Assembly (NCBI RefSeq): GCF_902459465.1
Contig: NC_047062.1
Coordinates: 1,428,501-1,492,500 of the forward strand
Origin: Asterias rubens
Lineage: Eukaryota; Echinodermata; Asteroidea; Forcipulatida; Asteriidae
DNA length: 64,000 bases
Reading direction: 5' to 3'
Of the stretch, positions 10,385-23,600 are shown in pieces. The translations under genes were made by a program, and so were the position numbers. Numbering within the stretch: position 1 is the stretch's first letter; each line of letters begins with the position of its first letter. The notes beneath the pieces are model-generated. The model saw only the letters and a list, made by a program, of their open reading frames with translations. It was not told where the DNA came from and searched no databases.

Positions 10385-11625
10385 TTATTTGTCAGAATCC
10401 GACGAGTCACTAGAATCGCTAGATTTCGCTTTCGACTCTGTCTCTTTTGTTCTCCTCGACTTCTTCTCGTCATCGCTGCCATCGCTACTGCTGCTATCAT
10501 CATAGTCCGCATCGTTGTACTGAGCCGCTGCCTTTTTGGCTCCATCCTCGCGCTCCTCACCCTCTTGCAAGTTCTCTTTGTCTTCATCATCATCATCATC
10601 AACATCTTCCTTATCAGAATCATCTTCCTCATCACTGGAATCTTCTTGCTGGTGCTGCTTCCACTTCTTAGCCATGGCGAGCAGCCTGAGGTTGGGCAAA
10701 TTGGATTCGTCATTAGGGAAGATGTAGTCGTAGTACTCCTCCCATCCTGCGTCCGACTGGGGGTAAGAGAAATATTTTATTTTTATATTGGATTTTGAAC
10801 TGATACTTTTTGTTATTTATTTATACCAAACCGACAGCAGCCAAATACAGGAAAAGATATTACACAAAAATATTCATATAGCCTGTGTGTGTACAAAGTT
10901 AACAATAAAAATATAAACAGAAATAAGAAAAGGGAAGGGTAAATGAAGGTTGAGATTGGACAGGACTTGACCTTGCATTACCATTAGCACCTCATACCGT
11001 TAGACGTTCTGTTACTTCTCTTAGCCTAAGGGTCATACACGAGGTGAATTACAGGCAACCAGTTCCAGGCAATCGCAATCAAGAAAAAGTGCACAGCAAC
11101 AATCATGGATACAAAAAAATTTTTTCTCCATATTTTGAGCAACGGTTCGAAAACTACTGATGTAGAAGTTATCTCAATATTAATGATACATCAATCAGCT
11201 ATCGCTGTGTCAACGGTGAATGAAACGCGCTTGAATTCGTCGAATACAAGATCTGCAAAGAGTTACTCATTATGTATCTGTTGTTCATTTGGTGTCTTTG
11301 TAACAAATTGTACCCTTGATTGTGGCTGTGCACAAAGGCATTCAAATTTGAATGTTGACATATTATTCATAGGGATCGCAAGACATTGTTTGAAAAATTA
11401 CTCATGTGCTTCCAAAGTGGTCCCGTAGCATGCACTACAGTTGGTTGCCTCAAAGTTGACTGTAAAAGTTTCCTCGTACGACAAGAGGCGAAACGGACTA
11501 CAAATTTTGTAAAAATCATCAGAGAATCTTACCCCATCTTCAGTTTGTATCTTCCGTCTCCTCTTGACCCTGTTTGGCATTTGTTTCTTGACGTCTGCGA
11601 TGTTCTCCTCGTCACCACACTCCTC
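10385..11625 (-). CDS. CRNKL1: CRNKL1 exons 13-14: C-terminal region and acidic serine-rich tail
   Basis: Exon 13 (11625-11533, 31 codons) encodes [15 protein letters not shown]. Exon 14 (10756-10385) continues [20 protein letters not shown] and [15 protein letters not shown]. Both parts are conserved in the family. From about residue 667 to the end the chain is almost only D, E, S and K, ending [11 protein letters not shown] before TAA at 10387-10385. This tail is longer than in the vertebrate protein and rich in potential casein kinase 2 sites (inference). Confidence 0.95.
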
Positions 11626-14600
11626 CTACAAAGTGAAGCGAACACACTCAATAACATCAGGAACCAGACATGTGCAACAGCCCCCATCACTGCCACCAGT
11701 GTTGCAGCAAGACCATTTTTAGTGGTGGGCTCTAAGTTCAATTTAGTTCACCAAGGGCGAGCAGCTCAATAAATTATTCATGTTTAGACAAGATATTGAG
11801 TCATTATTGCTTAAGTGCAATCTGGGTGAAATCTGTGCTGGACACCAGTAAAAACCAAAATTAATACTCTTTATCCCCGATGTAAATTTAACATCTCTTA
11901 TATCGTTGCAGTACCCGCTGCCAAAATATAGGATTCAAACTGCCTCTAGCTAACGGGCAACCTCAGTTGTCTAGTTGGTAAGACACTGCTCTAGAATTGC
12001 AAGGGTCATGGGTTAGAGTAACATGCCTGTGATATTTTTTCACAGGACTCGGGAAAGTACTGTGTATTCAGTGCTAACCAACAACAGTATATGGGTAAAA
12101 ACCATAATTAATTTAACCTTATCAGTCTTTAGCACTTGTTTGTTCTAAAGTAGCCGATTATCATCTTCAAAGATATAAAGAAATGTATCTATTAATTTTG
12201 TTTTATTTTTGTTTTGTTTTAGCCTTCAAAAAGACTCTGCTAGTAGGGATAAAACATAAAAGTTGGAGAAAAAGAAACAAAAAATGTGGTTCATTTATCA
12301 ATTCTGGAAGTGAAGCTAAGGACTCTCAGAAAAGCAAACTTAATCACTGTACTAGCCAAGAACCCAATAGAGAAGAGACAAGGCATTAAGTTTCAGTTTT
12401 AGGTGGGAAGGAAACCTAGAGAATTATTCTAGGTAAAACCCATGCAGTCAGGTAGGGACTGAAAATAATCCACATAGTGCCCTCCAGCGAGATTTGAACC
12501 AGGGTTTTAGTACTGTCCTTTTTTCTTTCAGTATTGTTGACATTGACATTTTTTTTTTTTTACTTTTGTAAATCTCATCTTTTAAAACTGGTTGTTTAAC
12601 ATCATTAACTACATGCCAGCTTTCTGGATCTAGATTCCTTAAATTATTTTTACTGTGTAATACTTTGCTTTGTATAAATTTTGTATGTCCAGACTTTTAT
12701 TGTTGTTCTTTTCTAGCGCCTTGAGGGGAGTCTTTCTGCTATTGTTTTTGTGCTTAATAAATTTGTCTTAATTATTATTTTCTTTACCTCAAAGTCTTTC
12801 CAGGCTTCAAGTAGAATGAGACGCTCCTCCTTTTCTTCAGTGTCTCTCAATCCCTTGTTTGCATCCTTGTAGATTCTCCTGGCCCTCTCCAAGCATCCCT
12901 CCAAGCCGATAGACAGCTCAAACTTAGCAAAACTTATCCATACCTAGTCACAATGGGGTAAAAACAGGTACATGTGAGGCTGAAGTTATAGTCAGAATGG
13001 GGTAAAATTGGTATAAGTGATAATAAAGTTCTAGTCAGAAAGGGGTAGAACGGGTAAATGTGAGGTTAAAGTTAAAGTCAGAATGGGGTAGAATTGGTAT
13101 AAGTGATGTTAAAGTTCTAGTCAGAATGGGGTAGAACGAGTATATGTGAGGTTAAAGTACTACTAGTCAGAATTGGGTAGAACGGGTATATGTGAGGTTA
13201 AAGTTATAGTCAGAATGGGGTAGAACGGGTACATGTGAGGTTAAAGTTATAATCAGAATGGGGTAGAACGGGTACATGTATGTGAACGGGCAAATGCTGT
13301 GTTTGTAATATTATTATTAAATGTATACAATCCTGGACAACGCTGGAATAGTGGATGTTTACCTTGACGTGCTGCGTTCTCTGTAGGAGGCACTTGTAGA
13401 GTGCCCTCGTCCTGTCGTACTCCTCTTGCTCAATCTCAAAGTCGATGTAGGCTTTCCATAACACCTCGGGCATGTCCAGCTTGGTCTGGTTGATGGCCAG
13501 ATCAAATATGCCCCTCGCTCTATCAATATCGCCCAAGATGCTTTCCAGTTCCGTGAACTACTCAAAAAAGAAAACATGACAAGATCATTTTAACTTCTCC
13601 CTCGCATCAATTCACGGAGTTAAAAAAAAAAACATATTCGTTCGGGCTGGCATTGCTATGTTTGAATATCTCCAGCCGGTAGGCAGCATTATCAAGACAC
13701 ACAACACCAGATACCACTGTTACGCAGATGACATACAGCTGTACGTGTCATTTCCACCAACCTGTGCTGCAATGTCATCGGCTACAAAGCAAATGGAGAT
13801 GTGTATCAAGGACATCAACAGATGGATGGCACAGCTGGTCTGAAACTCAATCATCACAAGTCAGAGTTAATCATCCTGGGCTCAAGGCAAATGCTGAACA
13901 ACGTCGCCACAAAGGACTCTTGCATCCATGTAGGAAACAACTCAGTCTACCCATCTTCCAAAACTCATAATCTTGGGGTTATCTTCAACACCAGCATGTC
14001 CTTCGATGATCATGTTTCTCACACATCGAGGTCTATCAGATTCCAGCTTCGCAACCTAAGCTTTGTCCGCAAGTACCTGAGCTGAGATGCAACTGAACAG
14101 CTAGTCCGCATCCTTATTTCTTCTCGTCTTGATTTCTGCAATTCCCTCTTTCTCGGCCTTTCCCAACAACAGCTGTCTAAACTTCAACGCCTTCAGAACT
14201 CCGCAGCTAGACTGGTAACCCTCACCAAGAAGGCATGTCACATAACACCTGTTCTTCAGTCTCTTCACTGGTTACCTATTGAAAAGCGAAATCCTGTTTG
14301 AAAGTTTGTTGCTGGTCTACCACGCAGTCCATGGCTCCTCACCAACCTACTTGCAGAACTCTATCCAGGCATATCAACCATCTTGCAGACTACGGTCATC
14401 TCACTCTTTGCTTCTTCAAGTTTACCGATCTTGGCACCCTTGGGGTGACCACAGCTTTTCCCACGCAGGCCCATCTCTCTGGAACAATCTACCTCTTCTT
14501 CTTCGCCAAGCCTCATCTGCTAGTTCTTTCAAGCAACTTCACAAAACTCATCTGTTCACTTCGTAATTCTTTTTCATTGAACTGTTTAATTACCCTGCAT

Positions 14601-17600
14601 CTCTACATTAGTTAGTCTTAGTGTCATTGTTGTATATATATATATTGTTCTTTATTTTGGTTTGTTTCGGTATAAATTATTGCTTGTACAGCGCCATGAG
14701 CATCATGCTTGACGGACCTAAGTGTCTATGAGAGGCCACTATAATTATTATTATTATTAGAATATATCCTTCCGGTTTTGCACAAACATTTGGAAAAATA
14801 AAAACTTAAACTTTTCAGGGAGTCTTTTTTAAATAGTAGCTGCTGTAAGCAGGGAGAAAGTTAAATTCTAACAATTTCATTATATGTCATTAAAACAAAA
14901 CAAAAATCGACTTTTGGGTGAACAAAGAAAAATTTACTTGAACATGAAAAGGTCAAACTTCAGATGAAAGTATAACATGGTTTGCCCTTAAATTTGTTAG
15001 TGACTGGCTAGCAGGACTAGGCCGTTTGTCATTATCAATTTATAATTTGGGGGGGGGGGGGCTAATCATCCTACTCGCAGCTTAGAGCTGAATTGCGAAG
15101 GATGCGGCTACAACGTGTTCGAGAAGCAGGCATGCAAGGGCGCCTTTGGCTGCCAGCCACATCAACCCATTATGACCACGGAGCACAGCCAAGAACGAAA
15201 GTGTTTGATTTTTCCCGAGGGAGGAAAACCGGATGGTCTGGAAAACCCTTGTGGCACAGCAGCGAACCAACGCACAACTCAACTCACATATGGCCCTCGC
15301 CAGGAATCGAACTGGGGTCACCTTGGTGAGAGGCGAACGTTGTACGTACATGCCAACCACAAGCACAAGCCAACCGTGCCACCCAACGAGTCCAACAGTT
15401 CATTAACCAGTCCATAATTCATACAAAATAGGGATGCTTTTCAAAACTAAACTAGCCAGCCGGACCACTTGGATATAATTAGGACATTTAGCCAGGAGCC
15501 AACTGTTAAAGGCAGTAGACACTATTGGTAATTACTCAAAATAACTATTAGCATAAAACCTTACTTGGTCACGTGTAATGGGGAGAGGCTGATAGTATAA
15601 AACATTGTGAGAAATGGCTCCCTCTGAAGTGCACAGCTTTAGAGTTAAAGTAATTTTCCACAAATTTGATTTTGAGACCTCAGATTTAGAATTTGAGGTC
15701 ACAAAATCAAGCATCTGAAAGCACACAACTTTGTGTGCCAGGGTGTTTTTTCTTTCATTATTATCGCGCAACTTCAATGACCAATATATATATATATATA
15801 ATTGAGCTCAAGTTTTCACATGTTTGTTATTTCATGCATATGTTGAGATACACCAAGTGAGAAGACTGGTCTTTGACATTAACCAATAGTGTCCACTGTC
15901 CTTAAGTAAGAACCCTGTAAATATTTTTTATCGCTGTTGAAATACCTTCATCCACGTGGTGCAATTCTCCGGGTTGAACTCTAGGAATTTCTGGTACAGG
16001 ATGCGGCAGCGATCGAACTCTCTCAGCTGAAGCTCCAACTCGATATAACCCTTGAAGACTTTATCTTTCGGACACTTGCCTATGGCGTTGCCCTGGTAAT
16101 AAAACAAGACCAAAGGTACAATTTTACCGATAAATACTAAAATCTCTCTTTTGAGAATTGGGTCTGGGGTTTCATCAGCACCAGTCCAATTTGTTATTCC
16201 TATCTTGTGGAAGAACGTAATGTTTAAAGGTTTTTCTTTTTCTAAGTTTTGCTTTTCGAGCAGCAACATTAACTCCAAAAAATGTTAAAAAAACTTACCA
16301 GAATCTTGCGAGCAAAGTTAAGGTTCTTCTGTCGGATCTCAAAGTGCGCAAACATGAGCCAGACTTTAGCAAAAGTGAACTTCTTATGTGGGATCATGTC
16401 CAAGCATGCCTTGTACACTTGCCGTGTCCTCTCCATGTCCTAGTAATAAAAATGAAGGGAAACATATGTGTCCTGAAATCGCCATTATCAGAATATGTAC
16501 AATCTTTTGTGTGTACACAAAAAGTGTCCTCAATCGTAGAAGCCTGAACATCTAACCTCACACTTCGAGGCTCATGAATCACACCAGAGATCTGCCTGTT
16601 AGCCCATGTCCATTATCACCTTTGACCTCCCATTCATTTCACATGACCTTTGTTGTCCAAGAGATTCGCAGTTAAATCTGACCTACATATACCAATACCT
16701 GTCCTTAGTCGATAAAGACAGGGGACCAGTCTACAATCATGCATGTACAACCAATAATATTTATACACATTATCACAAGAGAGCATTATCACTCAAGAAA
16801 CGCTATTGACTTTGGGATGTACCCATGTAACACAAATCAGCAAGATATATTTTTGTTTGGTTAGAAAGACTTGTTCATTTGTATTACAGAGTTTGGAAAA
16901 CCTCAAAAAGCTTGTCATTACAGGTTAAAAATGCAAATAAAAAGCAATCATTGAGTTTTAAAAAAACTTAATACCCAAGTTAATGATGCTTGCACTAACA
17001 TCAAATGAGACTACCTGCTCTCGCTAACCTTGAGTCTTGAGTAATTTCATCCTTAAACAGCTCACGTAGGGAGCTAAATTGGGATGGTGCGTTGGTGACG
17101 TCAATCTGATTGTGTTTTGTTTACACCTAAAAAAGTTACTTAAGATTTTGTTTTTTAAACAGCAATGAGGGAAAATTACTACTGGCTACATACCTTGACA
17201 TTCAACTCTTCATACAGGGCGTAGTTAATCCACAGGTAAATGTAGCGTCGCCATAAGCGTTTCTCAGGGGCTGGAGGAACGTTGGCGATAGCTCGCTCGT
17301 ATATCTCCCGCACCGTGTCTTCACTGCTGTCCGTTTCCAGGAGACGCAGATAGTCAAACCATGCGTCGTAGTTACTTGGGTTGGCTCTCACTTCCTAATC
17401 ATCGTTTAGGGAGAAAGAAGATTGACAATGAGGGAAACAGAATCAAAGGTTTAAAGGCAGTGGACACTATCGGTAATTACTCAAAATAATTGTTATCATA
17501 AAAACTAACTTGTTAATGAGCAATAGAGAGCTGTTGATAGAGTAAAACATTGTGAGAAACAGCTCCCTCTGAAGTGACATAGTTTTTGAGAAAGAAGTAA

Positions 17601-20600
17601 TTTTCCACGAATTTGATTTCAAGACCTTGAGGTCTCAAAATCAAGCATCTGAAGCACACAACTTTGTGTGACAAGGGTGTGTTTTCTTTCATGGTTATCT
17701 CGCAACTTCGACAACCAATTGAGCTCAAATTTAAACAGGTTTAATATCTTGTGCATATGTTGAGATACACCAAATGAAAGTACTGGTCTTTGACAATTAA
17801 AAATAGTCTCCACTGCCTTTAATAGATGTTAGATTCGCATCACGGATGGTCACCATAGTCAAGTGGTTAGACTGCAGGACTTGCAATCACAAGGTTGTGG
17901 GTTCGAATCCCAGCTACACGCTGATTTCACAATGACTAAAAGAAATATTGTAGTCTAGTTACTGAATCACAGTTACTTAATGTATGTTTGTATGGTAAGA
18001 GATTGGCTGTTGCCAGCTTGGTGTTTATACCCCCGTGTTGGAGTTTGCTGAGTTCCCTTGATGGAAAGATCAGGAACATTGTTTGTTCTCACGCTTACAC
18101 CGGTGTGTATTAAGAACTGTATACTCAGTACTGTCCTGATTTCATTGAGAAAAACAAAATCACTTGGGTGGGATTTGAACCAAAAACCTTTGCATTGCTA
18201 GAGCAGATCTCTTACCACTAGACAACCGAGCTAGCCCAGTGGCTATTAAAAAGCAGTTTGAATCCTTTGTGTTGGCAAATCACTCCGGTGGGATTGAAAC
18301 CGAAGACCTTTGCGTTGCTAGAGCAGATCTTTTACCACTAGACAACCGAGCTAGCCCAGTGGCTAAAGCAGTTTGAATCCTTTGTGTTAGCAGCAGGTAT
18401 ACCACAACCATTTAATATACATTGCTTGTAATACACATCGATGTAGGGGTACAAGCAAATTAGAATCAAAGGTTGTTTGGTTTGGTTAGGAGGGGGGGGG
18501 GGTTGATGGAAAAGATGATTCTGAAATTGTTTACAGTAAGGATATCCAACACGTCAACTTCCTGTCTACATGTTTGGAGGTTGAAGATTGAGAATGAAAC
18601 AAAAAGATTTCAAGGTATTTGGGAGGGGGGGGGGGCGTATGATTTAGGTAAAAATTCACTGTTCAGTTTGTCCCGCACTGGATTCATTTTCATACGGCTT
18701 ACAAGGTTTTTTTCCCGCTTTTTTCTTCCAACGGTGTTTGCCTCTCCAGTTTCTTCTCACCAGGTCTCCAGAGATGAAGTTTGAATCTTGTAAAAACGGT
18801 AATTGCTTTTTATCCGACAACGTATGTTCTGAAATTTTCCATAACTGCTCTTTTCAGGCTATTCATTTATTTATTTTTTAGAAGAAAAAAAACACGCCAG
18901 TGGGTTAAACTTTACCTCTTCGTACTGGAAGCGTCGCTTACTGACAATGATGTCCTCAATGCCAGCTCTGTCACCGTATCTTTTCTCATGGATTGTGTAA
19001 GCTTTAAAGAGTTCCTCCGAATGTTCCTTGGGAATCTTATCCAAGGCATACTTGTAGATCACCTTGGCCCTCTCGTGCTGTTAACAAAAACAACAACAAA
19101 ACAAAATGTGACCCAAGCCGTTTATTTCACCAAACTCTTCCTAACTTAGGATTAATCTTAGGACTCAGTACAAGTAAAGTTCCGTATTCTGTGCCGTGAA
19201 CACCCAGCAGGGTGGATACGTTGGACGCATTGAGCCCATCCTAAGTTAGGACGTTACTCGTCCCAACTCCAGATAGGACTAATCCTAGCGTTTTGTGAAA
19301 TCAGCTGCTTGCTATAAAGCAGTTCGGGTTGGCTTCTGACTGGTATCCGGGAACAAAGATATTGACAAACAAGGTGACTGTCTACAAAGGGCTAGATAGC
19401 TCAGTTGCTAGAGCGCTGGAATGTCAACCCGCAGGCTCTAGTAAATTTGTTTTTGTTCAACCCCAAAACAAAATGGAATCAGACCACCTAAAAATTGGTA
19501 TTAAGTAGGATATTCCAAACAACCCGATAAATCTACCACGCGACAATAGAATATATAGCAAGACAGTTCTCTAAAGAACAAACTCAACCTGGCAAGTTGA
19601 TACACACATGGTGTTACCGCAAACCAAATATATATTGGATGAGCTTCCTTGAAAAATTATCAATCTATTTAATGGAAACTTGCGCTTTCAACCCTCTCCT
19701 CTCTCTCTATTAGACATAGCCATTTGCCCGTGGTCTCCTCAAATTATACCCCGCTTGAGTCACTGGTTCCGCTCCCACCACATCCCGTCTTTACAGTGCT
19801 GCTGCCTGGTGTTCGATGGTATCACAACCTAATAATTGCTCTTGTGAAGCGTGTAAGAAGTTATAAGCACTTTCAGCACTCAGATACAGTGCTAAGAAAG
19901 GGTCTGGGTACTTTTTGAAGGACACAAAACACAATGTCCATAGATTTACATTAAACTCACATAGTTGGAAGATAATGATGGTAGAAAGCTTTCTTTAAAA
20001 TAATACTTGCTGAAGTGCTGTAGTTTTTGAGAAATGAGTAAAACAAGTCGCAAAAAATAATTTTAACATAAAAACTGTACTTTAATGACATTGTTTTACT
20101 CATTTTTCAAAAACTACAGCACCTCAGCAAGTAATATTTTAAGATTAGCTTTCTACCATCAATATCTTCAAACGATGTAAGCTTAATGTTAATCTGTGGA
20201 CATTGTGTTTTGTTTCACAAAAATTACCCAAATCCTTTAAGAGTCTTACTAAATGCATAAAAGAAAGAATGGTCTTTCACTTCAATGTAAATGAATGTTA
20301 CCTCTTTTTGTCTCTCCTCAAACTTTGAGAAAGCTACATAGAGTTTCTCGTCCATGTTGTCCTCCCCGAAGAACTCCACAGCACGCTCGTACACCTTCCT
20401 ACAGCTAGAGACATAGTTATTGTGCTCCTCAAAGCTGGCAAAGCGAATCCAATTTTTCACCTCCGGATGGCAAATGACAAGTGTGATAAGTCAAGGAAAA
20501 ATTATCAGTTCTGAGAAATCGTCAAACATACTATTTTTTGGTTCCACAAATTGTTTTCGGGTGATATGCCTTTTGCTTCAAAGGACCCAAATTTAAAAAA

Positions 20601-23600
20601 ATCTGAAGTGGAACAAACTTCTCAGTGGGCCGAATTTCATTAAGCTGTTTCCCAGTAAGCATCAGGGGTCAATATTGCCTCTAGCCCACTAGCCCGGGAC
20701 TACCAGATTTACAGCGGGGCTACTCATTTTTCCAGTTTAGCCCGGCGGGCTAGTGGGAAAATAATGCAAAAACCAATATCTCAAACCGCAATGAACTGTG
20801 CTGATGGTGTATTGTAAAGCTTGTGCAGTGACTCAATGTGTTTTTTGGGCTACCAAAATTTCATCGGGGCTTCTAAAACTTCTTGGTTACTAGCCCTGCT
20901 GACTACCATGAAAATACACATAATTTCGACCCCTGAAGCATATAAGTTTGTTGTGCTTCCTATAGCAGAAACAAATTGTGAAAGCAAGTGTGTATTCCAT
21001 AAATTTACATAAATTTACATCTGTTTATACAAACCGCGGGCAAACCAGCATATCTTTTGCTTTGGTAATGGTAAGCAAAGCCAAGAGCCTTAACTGTTTA
21101 AGAGCCAATTTTTAAGCAGAAAACGTCTGCTTACAGGCTCATTTTGGTGCTTGATATAATTATTACTTGGTGTACCCCCCTTCTCCTTTAAGGGGGCGAG
21201 ATGGTAGGCTCTTTGTACACAGTGGGGAAGTGCATGTTTAAGTAGAAGGAACATTTGGGACCCCTGCCACATATTGGATATGGTAACTTATACGTGCCAC
21301 TTTATCTCATCTTTATTTTTGTGCAACCTCCACGCGTCGTTGCATCATTCCATGTGAGTTTGCCCAAAATTCTCAAATCAAATTCAATCAAGTCCTTAGA
21401 TTCTATCAATAAATTGCAAGGATATATTTTTCATAGATGTCTCTCGCTCTGTCTAGTTCTTTATATCTGAGCTCCATCTTGATGTAAGACAGCCAGGCTT
21501 GTTCCTCCGGCTCCCACTGAATCCAGCGTTCAAACACCTGGCGTGCCCCGGCCACGTTACCGATCATCTCCTCCATGTATGTGTACTTGTACCAGAACTG
21601 TTTGGCGCGGGGGAGTATGGTGATAGCTCGGTCCCAGATATTGCGGGCATGGTTGACCTGCTTGTGCCTGAAGTACAAATAATAATAATAATAATATTGA
21701 AGTCTTATACAGCGAACGTATCTACCAAACAAGGTACTCAAGGCGCTGAGTGTATTCAAACTTTCAGAAAGATGGGTTATTGCAATGATGAATTATGAGA
21801 CCCAATTATTTAGCAACTTATAAGGGTTTACAAGGTGCTACGGTGCATACAGCAGCCAAAGCCAGGAACTACGGGGCGAACCCCTTCTCTTTGCGATAAG
21901 TGCACTGGGTTCTTTAACATGCGTAACACAACAAATGGGACCAAAGGCTTTACGTTCCATCCGAAGTACAAAGCAATGGTTATATGTCTTGCTTAAGGAC
22001 ACAAGTGTCACAGCTGGGGATTCGAACCCACACTCTGCTGATCAGAGTTTGAATTCGGTGCTCTTAACCGCTCAGCCACAACACTTCCAAATGAAATGAG
22101 GAACGCAGCAGCATTAGTTTTGGAAAAGTGACTTTTCTGTAACTTGGAATATCAGGGCCGAGCAGTCTACTGCACTGTACTAAATGTTGAGAGTGTGGGG
22201 TTCAGACACCCAGGTATGGCACTTGTGTCCTTGAGCAAGAAACTTAATCACAATAGTTTTGCCTTCAGATGCACTGTTGCATTTTGTAATGCACGTTATC
22301 ATTAAGAGAAGGGGCTTGCCCCGGTGTTTCTGGCATGGTTTGCAACAGATAGAGCAACATCACCTTGTAAACCCTATACAAGGAGCTACTTATAAATTTG
22401 TCTTACAATTTATACATAGGTCAGATGTGATACAGCACTATATGAAATGTGTGCTATTATCAAGAAATTCATCGTAAAACCAGGGCTCAAATTTACACTG
22501 GACTTCAGTCCAGAGGCCAGTAATTTTATCAGTAGTTTTATTTTTGAGCTACAAGCCCTGAGGGTGGTCTTGTGGGTTTCCGGCCCAAATTCAAGCCCCG
22601 ACAGCGAATTGAGAACCTTTAACAATATGGAAAATTCAGTCTATAAAAAACCTAGTACAAAACTATTTTGTTCTCAAAAATTGTTAAAAGTTATATTTTC
22701 TTTTAGTTATCAATATAAACCACAAAGGAAACTGACTGGGTAAATTTGTTTAAATGATTTTTGGGGTTGAACGTACTGGCACCCCAAACAAAAATATTGA
22801 CATAAAAGGAACACCGCCAATATAGGGCTAGATAGCTCAGTTGGTAGAGCGCCGGCAGGTTAATCTGGAGGTAGTTGGTTTGAATCACACTCTAGTCAAT
22901 TCTTTTTTTCAACCCCCCAAAAAATCAATTTCTTATAGAGTTACTTATTGATAACTTAACCTCGCTGCACCTTCTCCTTCACTTACTTCATCTCCATTTC
23001 TGCATACTTCAGCCATAGTGTGATGTTCCTGTGGTCCACATCCAAAGCTCTTTCATAAACAGACCGTGCTCTACAATGAAGATAATAAAGTAAATAAAAA
23101 ACAGTTTGTGAAGCAGTTTCTTTCTGAAAGAAACGGACAGTTTTCTCGATGTCATTAAAGCCATTATACACTTTCGGTACAGATTTACAAATAATTTACA
23201 GGGTTTACAGAAGGTAATCTTGAAATATTATTCAATGAAATGCTTTACTTTTTGAGAAAACATTAAAACAATATCAATTCTTGATAGCGAGAATTACGGA
23301 TTTATTTTAAACACATGTCATGACACGGCGAAACGTGGGGAAACAAGGGTGGGTTTACCCGTTATTTTCTCCCGACTCCGATGACCGATTGAGCCTAAAT
23401 TTTCACAGGTTTGTTATTTTATATATAAGTTGTGGTACACGAAGTGTGGGCCTTGGACAATACTGTTTACCGAAAGTGTCCAATGGCTCAACAAAAAGGG
23501 TCAACAAAAACCGAATGTGACATACGACAATAAAGTGTTGCAACATAACTGGGGGACAGTCAATTGATATCAGGCTTGCTCAGTGGTTTCTTTACTCGCA

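Noticed and set aside
20451..20461. Ordinary AG acceptor after CCGGAG for CRNKL1 exon 6
   Set aside because: It would drop the conserved HPE residues, leave a phase that no donor at exon 5 can match, and has no pyrimidine tract. The AT-AC reading fits phase, motifs and homology.
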